Part shown: piece after piece, positions 34,365 through 42,469 of the stretch
How positions within the stretch are numbered: position 1 is the first letter of the stretch
Layout: each line of letters begins with the position of its first letter
Origin: Oceanococcus sp964629015
Lineage (GTDB): Bacteria; Pseudomonadota; Gammaproteobacteria; Nevskiales; Oceanococcaceae
NCBI GenBank assembly: GCA_964629015.1
Contig: CAZVMN010000001.1
Span: 310,001-374,000 of the forward strand
Length of the DNA: 64,000 bases
Direction of reading: 5' to 3'
The notes under the pieces: generated by a model
Told to the model about the DNA's origin: nothing
Database searches by the model: none
Seen by the model: the letters and a program-made list of their open reading frames with translations, nothing else
Made by a program: the position numbers and the translations under genes

Positions 34365-35345
34365 TCAGGCGATTTTCACCAGATAGCGTCCGTGAACTTG
34401 CGCGTCCATCAGCTTGCGGCAGGCAGCGGGGACTTCGTCCAGGTTAATGGTCTGGTGAACAAAGCGCTCTGGGTCAGCCAGGCGCCAATCTCCAAAAACC
34501 TTCGCCCAGGTGCTTTGGCGCAGCGGCGTGGGAATGTCTACCGAGTGGATACCCAGCAGATTGACGCCACGCAGCAGGAAAGGTGCGACCGTGGTGTTGA
34601 GCTTCATCGATTGCGCCAGACCAATGCTGGCGATGTTGCCGTGTGGTTTGGTAGTCGCGATCAGCCAGGCCAGCATGTCGCCGCCCAGATTATCCACCGC
34701 GCCGCCCCAACGGGGTTTCATCAGTGCACCTTCGGGTTTGCCGCACGCGTTGGCGTCCACGACTTCAGCGGCGCCCAAACTTTTCAGGTAATCGGTCTGA
34801 TCCAATTTGCGGGTGAGCGCCGCCGGGGCGAATCCCGCATTGGAGAGCAGTGCGATGGCTATGGACCCCACGCCACCGGTTGCGCCGGTCACCGCGATCG
34901 GCCCCTGATCCGGGCTTTGCCCGTTCAGCAGTAACTTGACCATTGCCAGCGCAGCGGTGAAACCAGCGGTGCCGTAGATCATCGCCTCGCGGGTGGAAAA
35001 ATCGTCCGGCAAGGCGACCAGGGATTCGCCATCAACCTGGGCCATTTCGGCCAGGCCGCCGTTGTAGAGTTCACCCAGATTGGCCCCACAGGCAAGGACT
35101 TTGTCGCCGGGCGCGTAGCGTTCGTCGCGTGACTCCGTCACCTCCCCGGCCAAATCAATGCCCGCGGTGCACGGCAGCGTCCGCATAATCGGGCTGCTGG
35201 CCGTTACGCCCAAGGCGTCTTTGAAGTTGAGACACGAGTATTCGACCTTGATGCTGACCTGCCCAGCTTCCAAGGGGTTGAGTTCAACTGTCTCGAAGCT
35301 GGCTTCCGCGCCTTTTTGCATGACGCGCAGTGCGGTATAGCTCAT
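34365..35345 (-). CDS. AcuI/YhdH-type NADPH oxidoreductase (acrylyl-CoA reductase family)
   Basis: The 326-residue zinc-free MDR protein has SCLNFKDALGVT, the GIDLAGEV motif and the NADPH loop VTGATGGVGSIA. AcuI-type enzymes reduce acrylyl-CoA to propionyl-CoA, protecting against acrylate; YhdH members are close relatives. The lack of the Cys/His ligands of catalytic zinc fits this group. ATG 35345 is chosen because the upstream extension shows no similarity. It stands alone, with a shared terminator downstream. Confidence 0.88.
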   Translation of the reverse strand: MSYTALRVMQKGAEASFETVELNPLEAGQVSIKVEYSCLNFKDALGVTASSPIMRTLPCTAGIDLAGEVTESRDERYAPGDKVLACGANLGELYNGGLAEMAQVDGESLVALPDDFSTREAMIYGTAGFTAALAMVKLLLNGQSPDQGPIAVTGATGGVGSIAIALLSNAGFAPAALTRKLDQTDYLKSLGAAEVVDANACGKPEGALMKPRWGGAVDNLGGDMLAWLIATTKPHGNIASIGLAQSMKLNTTVAPFLLRGVNLLGIHSVDIPTPLRQSTWAKVFGDWRLADPERFVHQTINLDEVPAACRKLMDAQVHGRYLVKIA

Positions 35346-35471
35346 ATGTTGTCTCCGAAGTTGTACGTGGGGTGGGCGCTGACTGTACTCCGCAAGCTTG
35401 GCCCCGACCACATCGCTGTCAGACAATGAGGTTGCAATTTAGACGAACTTGCTCAAGCTATTCCGTGGACA

Positions 35472-35484
35472 GGGCAATTTGCCC
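35472..35484. promoter_or_regulatory. Dyad upstream of the STAS gene
   Basis: GGGCAATTTGCCC is a perfect 13-bp dyad about 105 bp before the STAS start. It is flanked by partly complementary CCGTGG and CACGG, so it could be an operator or form a hairpin. It lies in a 243-bp gap that is otherwise featureless. Confidence 0.35.
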
Positions 35485-35588
35485 ACGGGCTGTGTTGTTA
35501 TTCGTCAGCCAAAAAAAGCACGCATGGCGAGCCCCATGGGGATGGTGGTTCAAACATGCATTTCAGCCGTGTGGGGCCGGAAGTAACA

Positions 35589-35921
35589 ATGAAAATAGAA
35601 CAAGAAGTTCTGAGCAAGGGCACAGTGATTGCGCCTGAGGGTGAATTGGACGCGTCGACCGTGCCGGCGGTGCGGCGCGTGTTCGAGAAGGTGCTGGACG
35701 CGCGGCCTGCGAGGGTGGTGATGGATCTTAGCGGGATCACCTTCCTGGATTCGACCGGGGTGGGTCTGCTCGCATTCTGCCATCGCAAACTCAAGCAACA
35801 TAATGCGACGTTGGTCTTAGCGGCAGCTCACGATCAGCCGTTGGAGACCTTGACCATGCTGCATTTCGATAAGGTCGTAAGTATTTGCGACACGCGCGAC
35901 AAGGCTCTGAACGCGGTCTGA
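35589..35921 (+). CDS. STAS domain anti-sigma factor antagonist-like protein
   Basis: The 110-residue single-domain protein has the SpoIIAA-like pattern: PEGELDASTVPAVR in the first half and LDSTGVGLLAFCHR, where the conserved Ser is the usual phosphorylation site, in the second. Such proteins switch partner binding by phosphorylation from a kinase/anti-sigma. ATG 35589 follows GGAAG at a good distance. No matching kinase or phosphatase is nearby. It lies 56 bp upstream of bcsD on the same strand, so co-transcription with the cellulose genes is possible. Confidence 0.85.
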   Translation: MKIEQEVLSKGTVIAPEGELDASTVPAVRRVFEKVLDARPARVVMDLSGITFLDSTGVGLLAFCHRKLKQHNATLVLAAAHDQPLETLTMLHFDKVVSICDTRDKALNAV

Positions 35922-35977
35922 GTGCATGATGGCAGCGCGTTACACTTGCGCAATTCACCTCGAGCGGCAGAACACGC

Positions 35978-36475
35978 GTGGCCACTGACAAATACCTCAA
36001 TGAGCACATTCAGTACCTGAGCAGTCTCAAGCGATCACCTGCAACAGCACCATTGCTGCGGGCCATCGCCATGGTGCTGAGTGACAATGTTGATCACGGG
36101 CAGTTGCGCACGCTGGCACATGTGGCGGGTGGGCAGATCGGTGTTGCCATGCCGCTGAGTAGCTGCAGCACCATCGAAGACTTCGAGGCCGCGATGAATG
36201 CGCAGTTGTTGGTCATGGATTGGGGCTGGGTGCGATTGGAAGTGGCCAAGGATCATGTGTCGATCTTGGTCGGTGATACACCACTGACAGCCTTGCTGGG
36301 CGCCGACTCGGCGGATTGGGCGCCGGCGATTCTCGAAGGCTTGTTCGCGGAATGGCTACGTGACATGGGAGCGACGCAGGAGCTGGATGTTCGTCAGGTG
36401 CTGGCGAACGATTTGCCCGACAATGTGATGAAATTTCGCCTTGCTCACGTGAATTCGTTCGCAGAACAACTATAA
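35978..36475 (+). CDS. bcsD: Cellulose biosynthesis protein BcsD
   Basis: The 165-residue protein resembles BcsD of Komagataeibacter and related bacteria in length and in its central part: GGQIGVAMPLSSC, NAQLLVMDWGWVRLEV and WAPAILEGLFAEWL. BcsD forms an octameric periplasmic ring that guides glucan chains into ordered crystalline fibres. It starts with GTG 35978. It heads the bcs cluster here, whereas in Komagataeibacter it follows bcsC. Distant similarity, but the context is strong. Confidence 0.82.
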   Translation: MATDKYLNEHIQYLSSLKRSPATAPLLRAIAMVLSDNVDHGQLRTLAHVAGGQIGVAMPLSSCSTIEDFEAAMNAQLLVMDWGWVRLEVAKDHVSILVGDTPLTALLGADSADWAPAILEGLFAEWLRDMGATQELDVRQVLANDLPDNVMKFRLAHVNSFAEQL

Positions 36476-36519
36476 TCATGCAGTGCTGTATCTAATCCCA
36501 TCTTGGTGTTAACCGTTTC

Positions 36520-37008
36520 ATGAGCGACCGCGAGTCCAAAGACGATATCGATTCGATGCTCCGTGCCCTGGGCTTGGAGAATTTCGATTATCGAGACACG
36601 GGCGGCCGTGCGCAGTACAAGCGTTTGCGTCTGGTCAAAACCGAGCGTGCGGCGGCTATTGAGCCCCGTGATGCAGCGGACCAGTCGCCGCCGCCTGCAG
36701 CCGAGTCGAAACAGCCTGAAACGCCAGCAATGACAAGACCGGACGCACAGGGTGGCAAGAATGCTGAGACTGCGAAGCCGTCGGATGAGTCTTCTCGGGC
36801 GTACACCGAATCGTTGGCATCGGTGTTCTCGCGCTTGCAGGCCACCGCCCCCAACCGTCCTACGCGTAAGGTACGGATAGACCTTCATATGGCACCGCGC
36901 CAAGCTGACCGTCAACACACCCAGGACGAGCGGGTGAAGCATGACCTGAGTCAGATTCTGAGCCACCTCAGTGGTCGCTCCGAGGGTATCAACCGCGGGC
37001 AGAAGTAG
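36520..37008 (+). CDS. BcsP/BcsR-like cellulose accessory protein
   Basis: The 162-residue hydrophilic protein has a conserved-looking N-terminal helix, DDIDSMLRALGLENFDYRD, similar to the short motif at the start of BcsR and BcsP, then a disordered Pro/Ala/Ser-rich middle and a basic C-terminal end (DLSQILSHLSGR). Such proteins sit directly upstream of bcsA or bcsQ and tune synthase assembly. There is no BcsQ here. The name is by position and a short motif only. Confidence 0.6.
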   Translation: MSDRESKDDIDSMLRALGLENFDYRDTGGRAQYKRLRLVKTERAAAIEPRDAADQSPPPAAESKQPETPAMTRPDAQGGKNAETAKPSDESSRAYTESLASVFSRLQATAPNRPTRKVRIDLHMAPRQADRQHTQDERVKHDLSQILSHLSGRSEGINRGQK

Positions 37009-37030
37009 TCTTGCCTCTTACGCAAGGCCA

Positions 37031-37063
37031 ATGCCGCGATGGTGGCTGAACGCACATCCCTGA
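37031..37063 (+). CDS. Possible 10-codon leader peptide overlapping the bcsA start
   Basis: ATG 37031 has AAGG 4 bp upstream and encodes MPRWWLNAHP before TGA. That stop shares a base with an in-frame bcsA ATG at 37063 (TGATG). The best ribosome site thus serves this mini-frame rather than bcsA 37039. It could couple translation to the internal bcsA start. No proof of translation. Confidence 0.3.
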   Translation: MPRWWLNAHP

Positions 37064-39177
37064 TGCCACGCCTCAGCCTGCTGCTCGTGCTGATGGGTCT
37101 CGTCAGCGTATCGTTGATGGTCATCATGACCCCGCTCAGCCTCGCCGGCCAGTTGGCATTTGGGGCCGGCAGCATCGCTCTGGGCTCGTTTCTCAACCGG
37201 CGCATCAAAAGCGGTTGGGTGTCCTACGCCCTGATCCTACTCTCGGTTTTGACCACGGTGCGCTATCTGTTCTGGCGTATCACGGAAACCCTGCCGCTGG
37301 GGGCCGGGTTTAGCTGGGTGGATCGCGTGATGGCTGCAGGCCTGCTCGGTGCTGAACTGTATGCGCTGGCGATTCTTGTTCTTGGCTACTTTCAAATCAT
37401 CGCGCCGCGGCGACGTAAACCTTGCAAGCTGCCCGAAGACTCCAGCGCTTGGCCGAGCGTGGATGTGTTCATCCCGACCTACAATGAGCCTTTGAGTGTG
37501 GTGCGGCCGACTGTGTTGGCCGCGTTGAAGATTGACTGGCCGGCCGACAAGATCAAAGTCTATGTACTGGATGACGGTCGCCGAGAGGCCTTCGCCGAAT
37601 TTTGCGCCGAGGTGGGCGCGGTGCATGTCACACGCAGTGACAACAAGCACGCCAAAGCAGGCAACATCAACGCCGCTTTGAAAAACACCAGCGGTGAGTT
37701 GATCGCGATTTTTGATTGCGACCACATCCCCACCCGTTCCTTTCTGCAGTTGACGGTGGGAACCATGGTTGATGATCCAAAAGTTTCCCTGGTTCAGACG
37801 CCCCACCATTTTTTCTCGCCCGATCCGTTCGAACGCAATCTTGATCTGTTTCGCAAGGCGCCCAACGAAGGTGAGCTGTTCTACGGCCTGCTGCAGGACG
37901 GCAACGACTACTGGGACGCGACGTTCTTCTGTGGCTCTTGCGCGCTGCTTCGCCGCACCGCGTTGGAAGAGGTAGGTGGCATCGCGGTCGAAACCGTGAC
38001 CGAGGATGCACACACCTCGCTGAAGATGCACTCGCGCGGCTGGAAAAGCGCCTATATCAACATCCCACAAGCCGCAGGGTTGGCGACCGAATCCTTGTCG
38101 GCACATATTGGGCAGCGTATCCGCTGGGCCCGCGGGATGGCGCAGATCTTCCGGCGCGACAACCCCATGATCATGCGCGGCCTCAAGCTGGGCCAACGGC
38201 TGTGCTACACCAATGCCATGCTGCATTTTTTCTACGGCATTCCGCGGCTGATCTTTTTGACCTCGCCGCTGGCGTATTTGCTGATGGATGCCAAGGTGAT
38301 TGCCGGCAATGGTTTGATGATCGCCGCATTCGCCCTGCCTCACTTGGTCATGGCCACGATGACCAATTCCCGCATCCAGGGACCGTACCGGCACTCATTC
38401 TGGGCCGAAGTGTATGAAACCGTGCTGGCGGTGTTCATCATCATTCCGACCACGCTCGCGGTGATCAATCCCAAGCTGGGTAGCTTTAACGTGACGGCCA
38501 AAGGCGGGGTTATCGACCGTGACTACTTCGATGCCGATATCGCCAAGCCGTACTTGATACTGTTCGGATTGAGCATTCTCGGCATGGTCGTTGGGGTGTG
38601 GCGCATGCTGTTGCCCGGTGCGGAAGTCGAAACCTTGATGCTCAATATGGGTTGGACGATTTACAACCTGATCATTCTCGGCGCGGCCTTGCGGGTGGCT
38701 TCGGAAAGCCAGCAGCGTCGCGAGCAGGTGCGTATTGAGACTCAAGTGCCGGCGTTGCTGCGCATGCGCGATGCCGGTGACGATGCCATGGTGGAAGTGG
38801 GCGAAACCTCGGATTTGTCCTTGGGTGGCGCGGCATTCACCAATTTGGGTTTGCTTGATCTGAAAATGGACGACGAGGTCGAAATCGCCTTGTTGCCTGA
38901 ACGCCGCATGCTGTGGCTACCTGCGACTGTTCGCCGTCTTGATGACGATGGCATCGCGCTGCAGTTTCACGATCTCGGGATCGAGGAGCAAAGTTTTCTG
39001 GTGTACGTCATTTTCGGTCGGGCCGATGCCTGGCTGAACTGGCGCAACCGGGAAAATCGCGACCGGCCACTGAAAGCCCTGGCCGAGGTGGCCAGTTTTG
39101 GGCTAGAAGGTGGGCGCATATTCATCCGTACCTTGATTCAGGGTGTCGTTTCGTTTGTTCGGTTCAAAGCAACATGA
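37039..39177 (+). CDS. bcsA: Cellulose synthase catalytic subunit (UDP-forming), with PilZ domain
   Basis: Inner-membrane family 2 glycosyltransferase of 712 residues that polymerises UDP-glucose and extrudes the glucan. Catalytic motifs are VLDD (Asp178-179), FDCDH (Asp226, Asp228), TED (321-323) and QRIRW (359-363). Membrane helices flank the GT domain. The PilZ domain has RRxxxR-like RREQVR (560-565) and DLSLGG (592-597), so activation by c-di-GMP is expected. The start may be 37039 or the ATG at 37063. Its stop overlaps the bcsB start. Confidence 0.96.
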   Translation: MVAERTSLMPRLSLLLVLMGLVSVSLMVIMTPLSLAGQLAFGAGSIALGSFLNRRIKSGWVSYALILLSVLTTVRYLFWRITETLPLGAGFSWVDRVMAAGLLGAELYALAILVLGYFQIIAPRRRKPCKLPEDSSAWPSVDVFIPTYNEPLSVVRPTVLAALKIDWPADKIKVYVLDDGRREAFAEFCAEVGAVHVTRSDNKHAKAGNINAALKNTSGELIAIFDCDHIPTRSFLQLTVGTMVDDPKVSLVQTPHHFFSPDPFERNLDLFRKAPNEGELFYGLLQDGNDYWDATFFCGSCALLRRTALEEVGGIAVETVTEDAHTSLKMHSRGWKSAYINIPQAAGLATESLSAHIGQRIRWARGMAQIFRRDNPMIMRGLKLGQRLCYTNAMLHFFYGIPRLIFLTSPLAYLLMDAKVIAGNGLMIAAFALPHLVMATMTNSRIQGPYRHSFWAEVYETVLAVFIIIPTTLAVINPKLGSFNVTAKGGVIDRDYFDADIAKPYLILFGLSILGMVVGVWRMLLPGAEVETLMLNMGWTIYNLIILGAALRVASESQQRREQVRIETQVPALLRMRDAGDDAMVEVGETSDLSLGGAAFTNLGLLDLKMDDEVEIALLPERRMLWLPATVRRLDDDGIALQFHDLGIEEQSFLVYVIFGRADAWLNWRNRENRDRPLKALAEVASFGLEGGRIFIRTLIQGVVSFVRFKAT

Positions 39178-41360
39178 AATTAGCTAGCAGGATTCTGATC
39201 GCGACCACTTTGGTCCTGTCCGGGCCCGCCTTGGCGGACCGTTCTGATGGCCAGGCTGACGTGGCCGGCGCCCAGGACGGTACGCGCTTGTTTACACTCG
39301 AGGACATGGGCGCGCAGGCTCCATTACGCTTGCGGACAGCCCATGCGCAGTACTCGCTGCCTTTCGCGGTGCGTAACGATCAACTGGTCAATGCCGCGGA
39401 ACTGCAGGTGCGCTATTCCGCATCGCCGATGCTTTCGGCATCGCGCAGTCAGGTCAATGTGTATCTCAATGATGAGTTGGTGCAGAGCTGGCGCTTGGGC
39501 GCAGAGGCCGCATCCGGGCAAACGCGCCGTTTTCGCGTCGATCCGTCATTGTTTGTGGTGTTCAATCAGCTGCGTTTTGAATTCATTGGTCAGTTTGCTT
39601 CGCAGCAGGACGGCGAATGCGAAGATCCGCTGAGCCCCGCTTTGTGGTTAGAAGTCAGCCAACACAGCCAAATGCAGTTAGAACTGACGCGTTTGCCGTT
39701 GCCCCTGGATCTCCGCCATCTGCCGGCGCCGTTTTTCGACAGTGCGGATGCGCGTCGTGTGCGCTTGCCGATGAGTTTGCCGGCGGCGCCGCAAGATGAC
39801 GTCGTCAACGCGGCTTTGGTCGTGGCATCGTGGTTTGGCGCGCAAGCGGATTACCGCGGGGCGGAATTTCCGGTGTTGCTGGGGCGTTTGCCGGACAGTG
39901 GTTCAGCGATCGTGCTGCGCAGTGCGGCGCAACAGTTCCCTGAGCTCGATCTTCCAGCCGTGGGACCGCGTCCTCGTGTTGATCTGATAGCTCATCCGCA
40001 AGATTCCCGTGCAACCTTGTTGGTGATCAGCGCGTTGAATCCCTCTCAAGTTGCCGACGCAGCGCGGGCGCTGGTCTACGGTTACGCCGGATTGTCTGGC
40101 GCTAGCGCAGAACTGGCGACGCTGAACTTGCCGCCACACCGGGCGCTCAACGATTCGCCGCGCTGGTTGCAACCCGTCGCCGGCGAGTTGGACCTGGCTC
40201 CATTGATGCAGGGCAATTTGACCGCACGTGGACTGTCCGCCGGCCCCGTCAGCGTTGAGTTTCGCTTGCCCCCGGACCTGTTTTTCTTGCGCAAAGCCTC
40301 ACCCACGCTGAAATTCGACTACCGCGCATCGATGGTGGCGGTGGACACGGCGTCCACGCTGAGCGCCATCCTGAATGGGCAATTTGCTGATCAGGTTCTG
40401 CTTGAGCGTCCATTTGGCGGATCTGCCGTCAGCACCCGCATGGGCTTACCGCCCAGTCAGTTCACCCATCGCAATCGGCTGGACTGGCAGTTCAACTTTG
40501 TGAAAGGCACGGATCGCTCGTGTCAGGCCTACAACCAGGCTCAGTGGGAAGCGTCCGTCGATCATCAGGCGGTGATCGATCTTCCGCGCACCGCGTACTA
40601 CGCGCGCATGCCGAATTTGCATCTGTTGCGAGATGGCGGATTTCCTTTCACCCGTTATGCCGATGGCAGTCAGACGGCTTTCGTTTTCCCGGCGAATCCG
40701 AGTGAAAGCGACTTGACGGCGGTCCTAACCATGGCGGGTTACCTTGGCCGCGAAGCCGGCATGCCATTGATACGTGCGGTCAGCTTCCGTGACAGCGCGG
40801 ATCTGGCCAGTGTCGACCGGGATCTGATGGTGATTGGTAAAGCACAAGCCTTGCCGTCACTCAAGGTTTGGGCTGAGCGTGCCCCGGTGAGTTTCAATGC
40901 CGGTGAATTGTTATTGCGTCGTGATTCGTGGGCGGAACGCTTTCAAGCCTGGATGGATGAACGTGATCTGGATGGGGCGCGCCAGCACGCCGGCGAAGTG
41001 GCGCTGCGTGCGGGTCAGGAGCTGGCTGCGCTGATGGCCTTCGAGTCGCCGCATTTCCCTGAGCGCAGCATCGTGGTGCTGTCTGGCGGCGCGGATGCCG
41101 ATCTTCCGGCGGCGGCTGCCGCGCTGATCGAGCCGGGTCGTTCGCAATACATTCGTGGTGACTTGTCTTTGTTCAACGGTGATCAGGTCAGCGGCTACGA
41201 TTTGGGGCCGCGCTATGCTGTGGGTCACTTGCCGTGGGATTACCGAGTGTTGATGTGGCTGCGTGCTCACCCCTACATCATCGTGCCGCTGTTACTGCTG
41301 GCCATGCTGCTGTTCGTGGTTGTGGTGCGCGGTGGACTGCGCGCGCGCGCTGCACGCTAG
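39174..41360 (+). CDS. bcsB: Cellulose synthase periplasmic subunit BcsB
   Basis: The 728-residue protein has a signal peptide (LIATTLVLSGPALA), a large periplasmic region with the repeated carbohydrate-binding and ferredoxin-like domains of BcsB (VNVYLNDELVQSWRLG; LRFEFIG; RAVSFRDSADL), and one C-terminal membrane helix (IIVPLLLLAMLLFVVVV) that packs against BcsA. BcsB is required for catalysis and guides the chain across the periplasm. ATGA overlap with bcsA. Length and order fit the family. Confidence 0.93.
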   Translation: MKLASRILIATTLVLSGPALADRSDGQADVAGAQDGTRLFTLEDMGAQAPLRLRTAHAQYSLPFAVRNDQLVNAAELQVRYSASPMLSASRSQVNVYLNDELVQSWRLGAEAASGQTRRFRVDPSLFVVFNQLRFEFIGQFASQQDGECEDPLSPALWLEVSQHSQMQLELTRLPLPLDLRHLPAPFFDSADARRVRLPMSLPAAPQDDVVNAALVVASWFGAQADYRGAEFPVLLGRLPDSGSAIVLRSAAQQFPELDLPAVGPRPRVDLIAHPQDSRATLLVISALNPSQVADAARALVYGYAGLSGASAELATLNLPPHRALNDSPRWLQPVAGELDLAPLMQGNLTARGLSAGPVSVEFRLPPDLFFLRKASPTLKFDYRASMVAVDTASTLSAILNGQFADQVLLERPFGGSAVSTRMGLPPSQFTHRNRLDWQFNFVKGTDRSCQAYNQAQWEASVDHQAVIDLPRTAYYARMPNLHLLRDGGFPFTRYADGSQTAFVFPANPSESDLTAVLTMAGYLGREAGMPLIRAVSFRDSADLASVDRDLMVIGKAQALPSLKVWAERAPVSFNAGELLLRRDSWAERFQAWMDERDLDGARQHAGEVALRAGQELAALMAFESPHFPERSIVVLSGGADADLPAAAAALIEPGRSQYIRGDLSLFNGDQVSGYDLGPRYAVGHLPWDYRVLMWLRAHPYIIVPLLLLAMLLFVVVVRGGLRARAAR

Positions 41361-41374
41361 GCCAGCGGCTTCTC

Positions 41375-42469
41375 ATGACGCACATCAAAGCGAGCTTGAT
41401 GGCACTGTGCCTGCTGCTGTGCAGCATGAGCGCGCATGCCGATTGGCCGCTGTGGTCGGCCTTCAACGCGGGCTTTGTGCAAGATGACGGTCGCGTTGTT
41501 GACTGGACCAGCGACGGGCGCACCGTGTCTGAGGGCCAGGGCTATGCCTTGTTTTTTGCCTTGGTGGCCGGTGACCGGGAACAGTTCGCGCGCATCCTCA
41601 ACTGGTTGGAAAACAATCTCGCTCAGGGTGATCTGGCAGCCAATCTGCCGGCCTGGGTTTGGGGCCGCGACAATGAAACCGACACGTGGCGGGTGCTGGA
41701 TGCAAACTCTGCCAGCGATGCGGACATGTTCATCGCCTACAGCCTGCTTGAGGCTGGGCGCTTGTGGAATAAGCCCTCCTACACCGACCTGGGCCGCAAG
41801 GTGCTGGATCAACTGGCCACACAGTGTATTCGCACGCTGGATAAACAGACGGTGCTTCTCCCGGCGCCTAAGGGCTTCTTCACCAGCACGGGAGTGCGCT
41901 TGAATCCCAGCTACTTGCCGCCCTTTCAGATGCGCCGTTTCGCCGAACTCGACCCGCGTTGGAACGACATTGCGCAGCACGCGTTAGCCATGGTCAGGGC
42001 GGGTTCGCCGCGGGCCTTGCCGCCGGATTGGGTTGAGGCCACAGCCAAAGGTTTCCGTCCTGACAACCAGACCGGCACCTTGGGGAGCTACGATGCGATC
42101 CGGGTGTATCTGTGGGCCGCATTGACGGTGCCGGATGATGCCGTCTCAAAGCGTCTTCTGAACGTCATGTCGCCCGTGGTTGGTTATCTCAAACCGTTGG
42201 GTTACATGCCCGAACGTTGGGACGTCGCCACCGGCTGGAAAGACGGTATCGGCCCGCCGGGTTTCGACGCGGTTATGGCTTTGTTTGCCGATGCGGTGGG
42301 CGCGCGCAGTCTGACTCAGCGCTTTGACCAACGTGTTGCCAGTGTGCGCCAGGGTGAAATGCTGGGCCAGCCGGCGCGCTACTATGATCAGGTGCTGGCG
42401 TTGTTCGCCGAGGGTTATCGGCAGCAACGTTATCGTTTCAATCGACGGGGCGAACTGGTATTGCCATGA
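41375..42469 (+). CDS. bcsZ: Cellulase BcsZ, glycoside hydrolase family 8
   Basis: The 364-residue endo-beta-1,4-glucanase is exported (SLMALCLLLCSMSAHA) and acts in the periplasm on nascent glucan. The GH8 motifs SEGQGYALFFALVAGDR, with the acid Glu, and SASDADMFIAYSLLEAG, with a conserved Asp, are present, as is TGTLGSYDAIRVYLWA. The longer frame from 41234 is rejected since it overlaps bcsB and lacks a signal. The stop overlaps the bcsC start (ATGA). Confidence 0.93.
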   Translation: MTHIKASLMALCLLLCSMSAHADWPLWSAFNAGFVQDDGRVVDWTSDGRTVSEGQGYALFFALVAGDREQFARILNWLENNLAQGDLAANLPAWVWGRDNETDTWRVLDANSASDADMFIAYSLLEAGRLWNKPSYTDLGRKVLDQLATQCIRTLDKQTVLLPAPKGFFTSTGVRLNPSYLPPFQMRRFAELDPRWNDIAQHALAMVRAGSPRALPPDWVEATAKGFRPDNQTGTLGSYDAIRVYLWAALTVPDDAVSKRLLNVMSPVVGYLKPLGYMPERWDVATGWKDGIGPPGFDAVMALFADAVGARSLTQRFDQRVASVRQGEMLGQPARYYDQVLALFAEGYRQQRYRFNRRGELVLP

